Below the pieces are notes generated by a model that worked only from the letters and a program-made list of their open reading frames with translations, was not told where the DNA came from and made no database searches. From Symbiodinium kawagutii (taxonomy: Eukaryota; Sar; Dinophyceae; Suessiales; Symbiodiniaceae), in contig VSDK01012314.1 in the NCBI GenBank assembly GCA_009767595.1, positions 24,190 to 88,189 on the forward strand: a DNA stretch of 64,000 nucleotides. Direction: 5' to 3'. The position numbers were made by a program, and so were the translations under genes. How positions within the stretch are numbered: the stretch's first letter is position 1; each line of letters opens with the position of its first letter. This document shows positions 63,944 to 64,000 of this stretch, in pieces.

Positions 63944-64000
63944 GGGGGGTTCTTAAGCCATGAGGGGACCCCAGAAAGGTTCATTAATAAACAATGACTC
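63944..64000. mobile_element. MITE-B subfamily copy cut by window end
   Basis: Starts GGGGGGTTCTTAAGCCATGA and runs off the right edge. Confidence 0.5.

Noticed and set aside
1..64000. Spliced-leader RNA gene, tRNA or snRNA genes
   Set aside because: I looked by eye for the dinoflagellate spliced-leader sequence and tRNA T-loop patterns and found none convincing; a covariance-model scan would be decisive.

Overview
The window looks like nuclear DNA of a dinoflagellate, most likely Symbiodiniaceae or a relative (inference). It is AT-leaning and packed with short inverted-repeat elements. Short, GC-richer, open segments are bounded by AG and GT splice-like sites. There is a Gag fragment of the dinoflagellate Ty1/copia type and a very long LINE whose first protein starts with a DNA cytosine-methyltransferase domain. 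I recognise no bacterial operons, no rRNA or tRNA genes and no CRISPR array. Bases 60295-60536 are an assembly gap.

Layout. 1-535: minus-strand, frameshifted Gag fragment running off the left edge. 536-7220: mostly repeats, no gene I can support. 7228-33460: a plus-strand ladder of candidate mini-exons separated by introns full of MITE-like elements. The best chain is 15560-17182, five exons whose reading phases agree. A CNAGKHRS (RapZ-like) exon lies at 17801-17951 and a Cys/His-rich exon pair at 22605-22955. An AT-rich island at 23872-24219 resembles the N-terminal part of a nucleocytoplasmic large DNA virus major capsid protein. 34848-36453: about 100 tandem copies of a 16-bp unit. 36702-36845: a well-bounded exon. 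Its downstream intron carries a MITE-A copy that was split by the LINE at 36966-46996, with a perfect 14-bp target-site duplication. 47011-64000: more MITEs, a 63-bp minisatellite at 51035-51765, further plus-strand mini-exons (48204, 51813, 52737-53537, 55436, 57217, 58709, 62323-63218), a CTG tract ending at the assembly gap and a 27-bp minisatellite after it.

The LINE is the most complete system here. ORF1 (1594 codons) reads methyltransferase, acidic linker, unknown middle with a faint cysteine-protease-like signature, Lys-rich linker, unknown domain, coiled coil. ORF2 reads APE endonuclease, reverse transcriptase, CCHC-type zinc finger, RNase H. ORF2 is cut by one in-frame TGA in the endonuclease and has YVDN instead of YxDD at the polymerase active site. 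A retrotransposon that brings its own CpG-type methyltransferase fits reports of retrotransposon-encoded DNMTs in dinoflagellates.

Limits. Exon calls rest on open frames, splice-like dinucleotides and phase agreement read by eye. Several GC-rich patches are open on both strands, so strand and frame are uncertain there. I do not know how many host genes the mini-exons represent.
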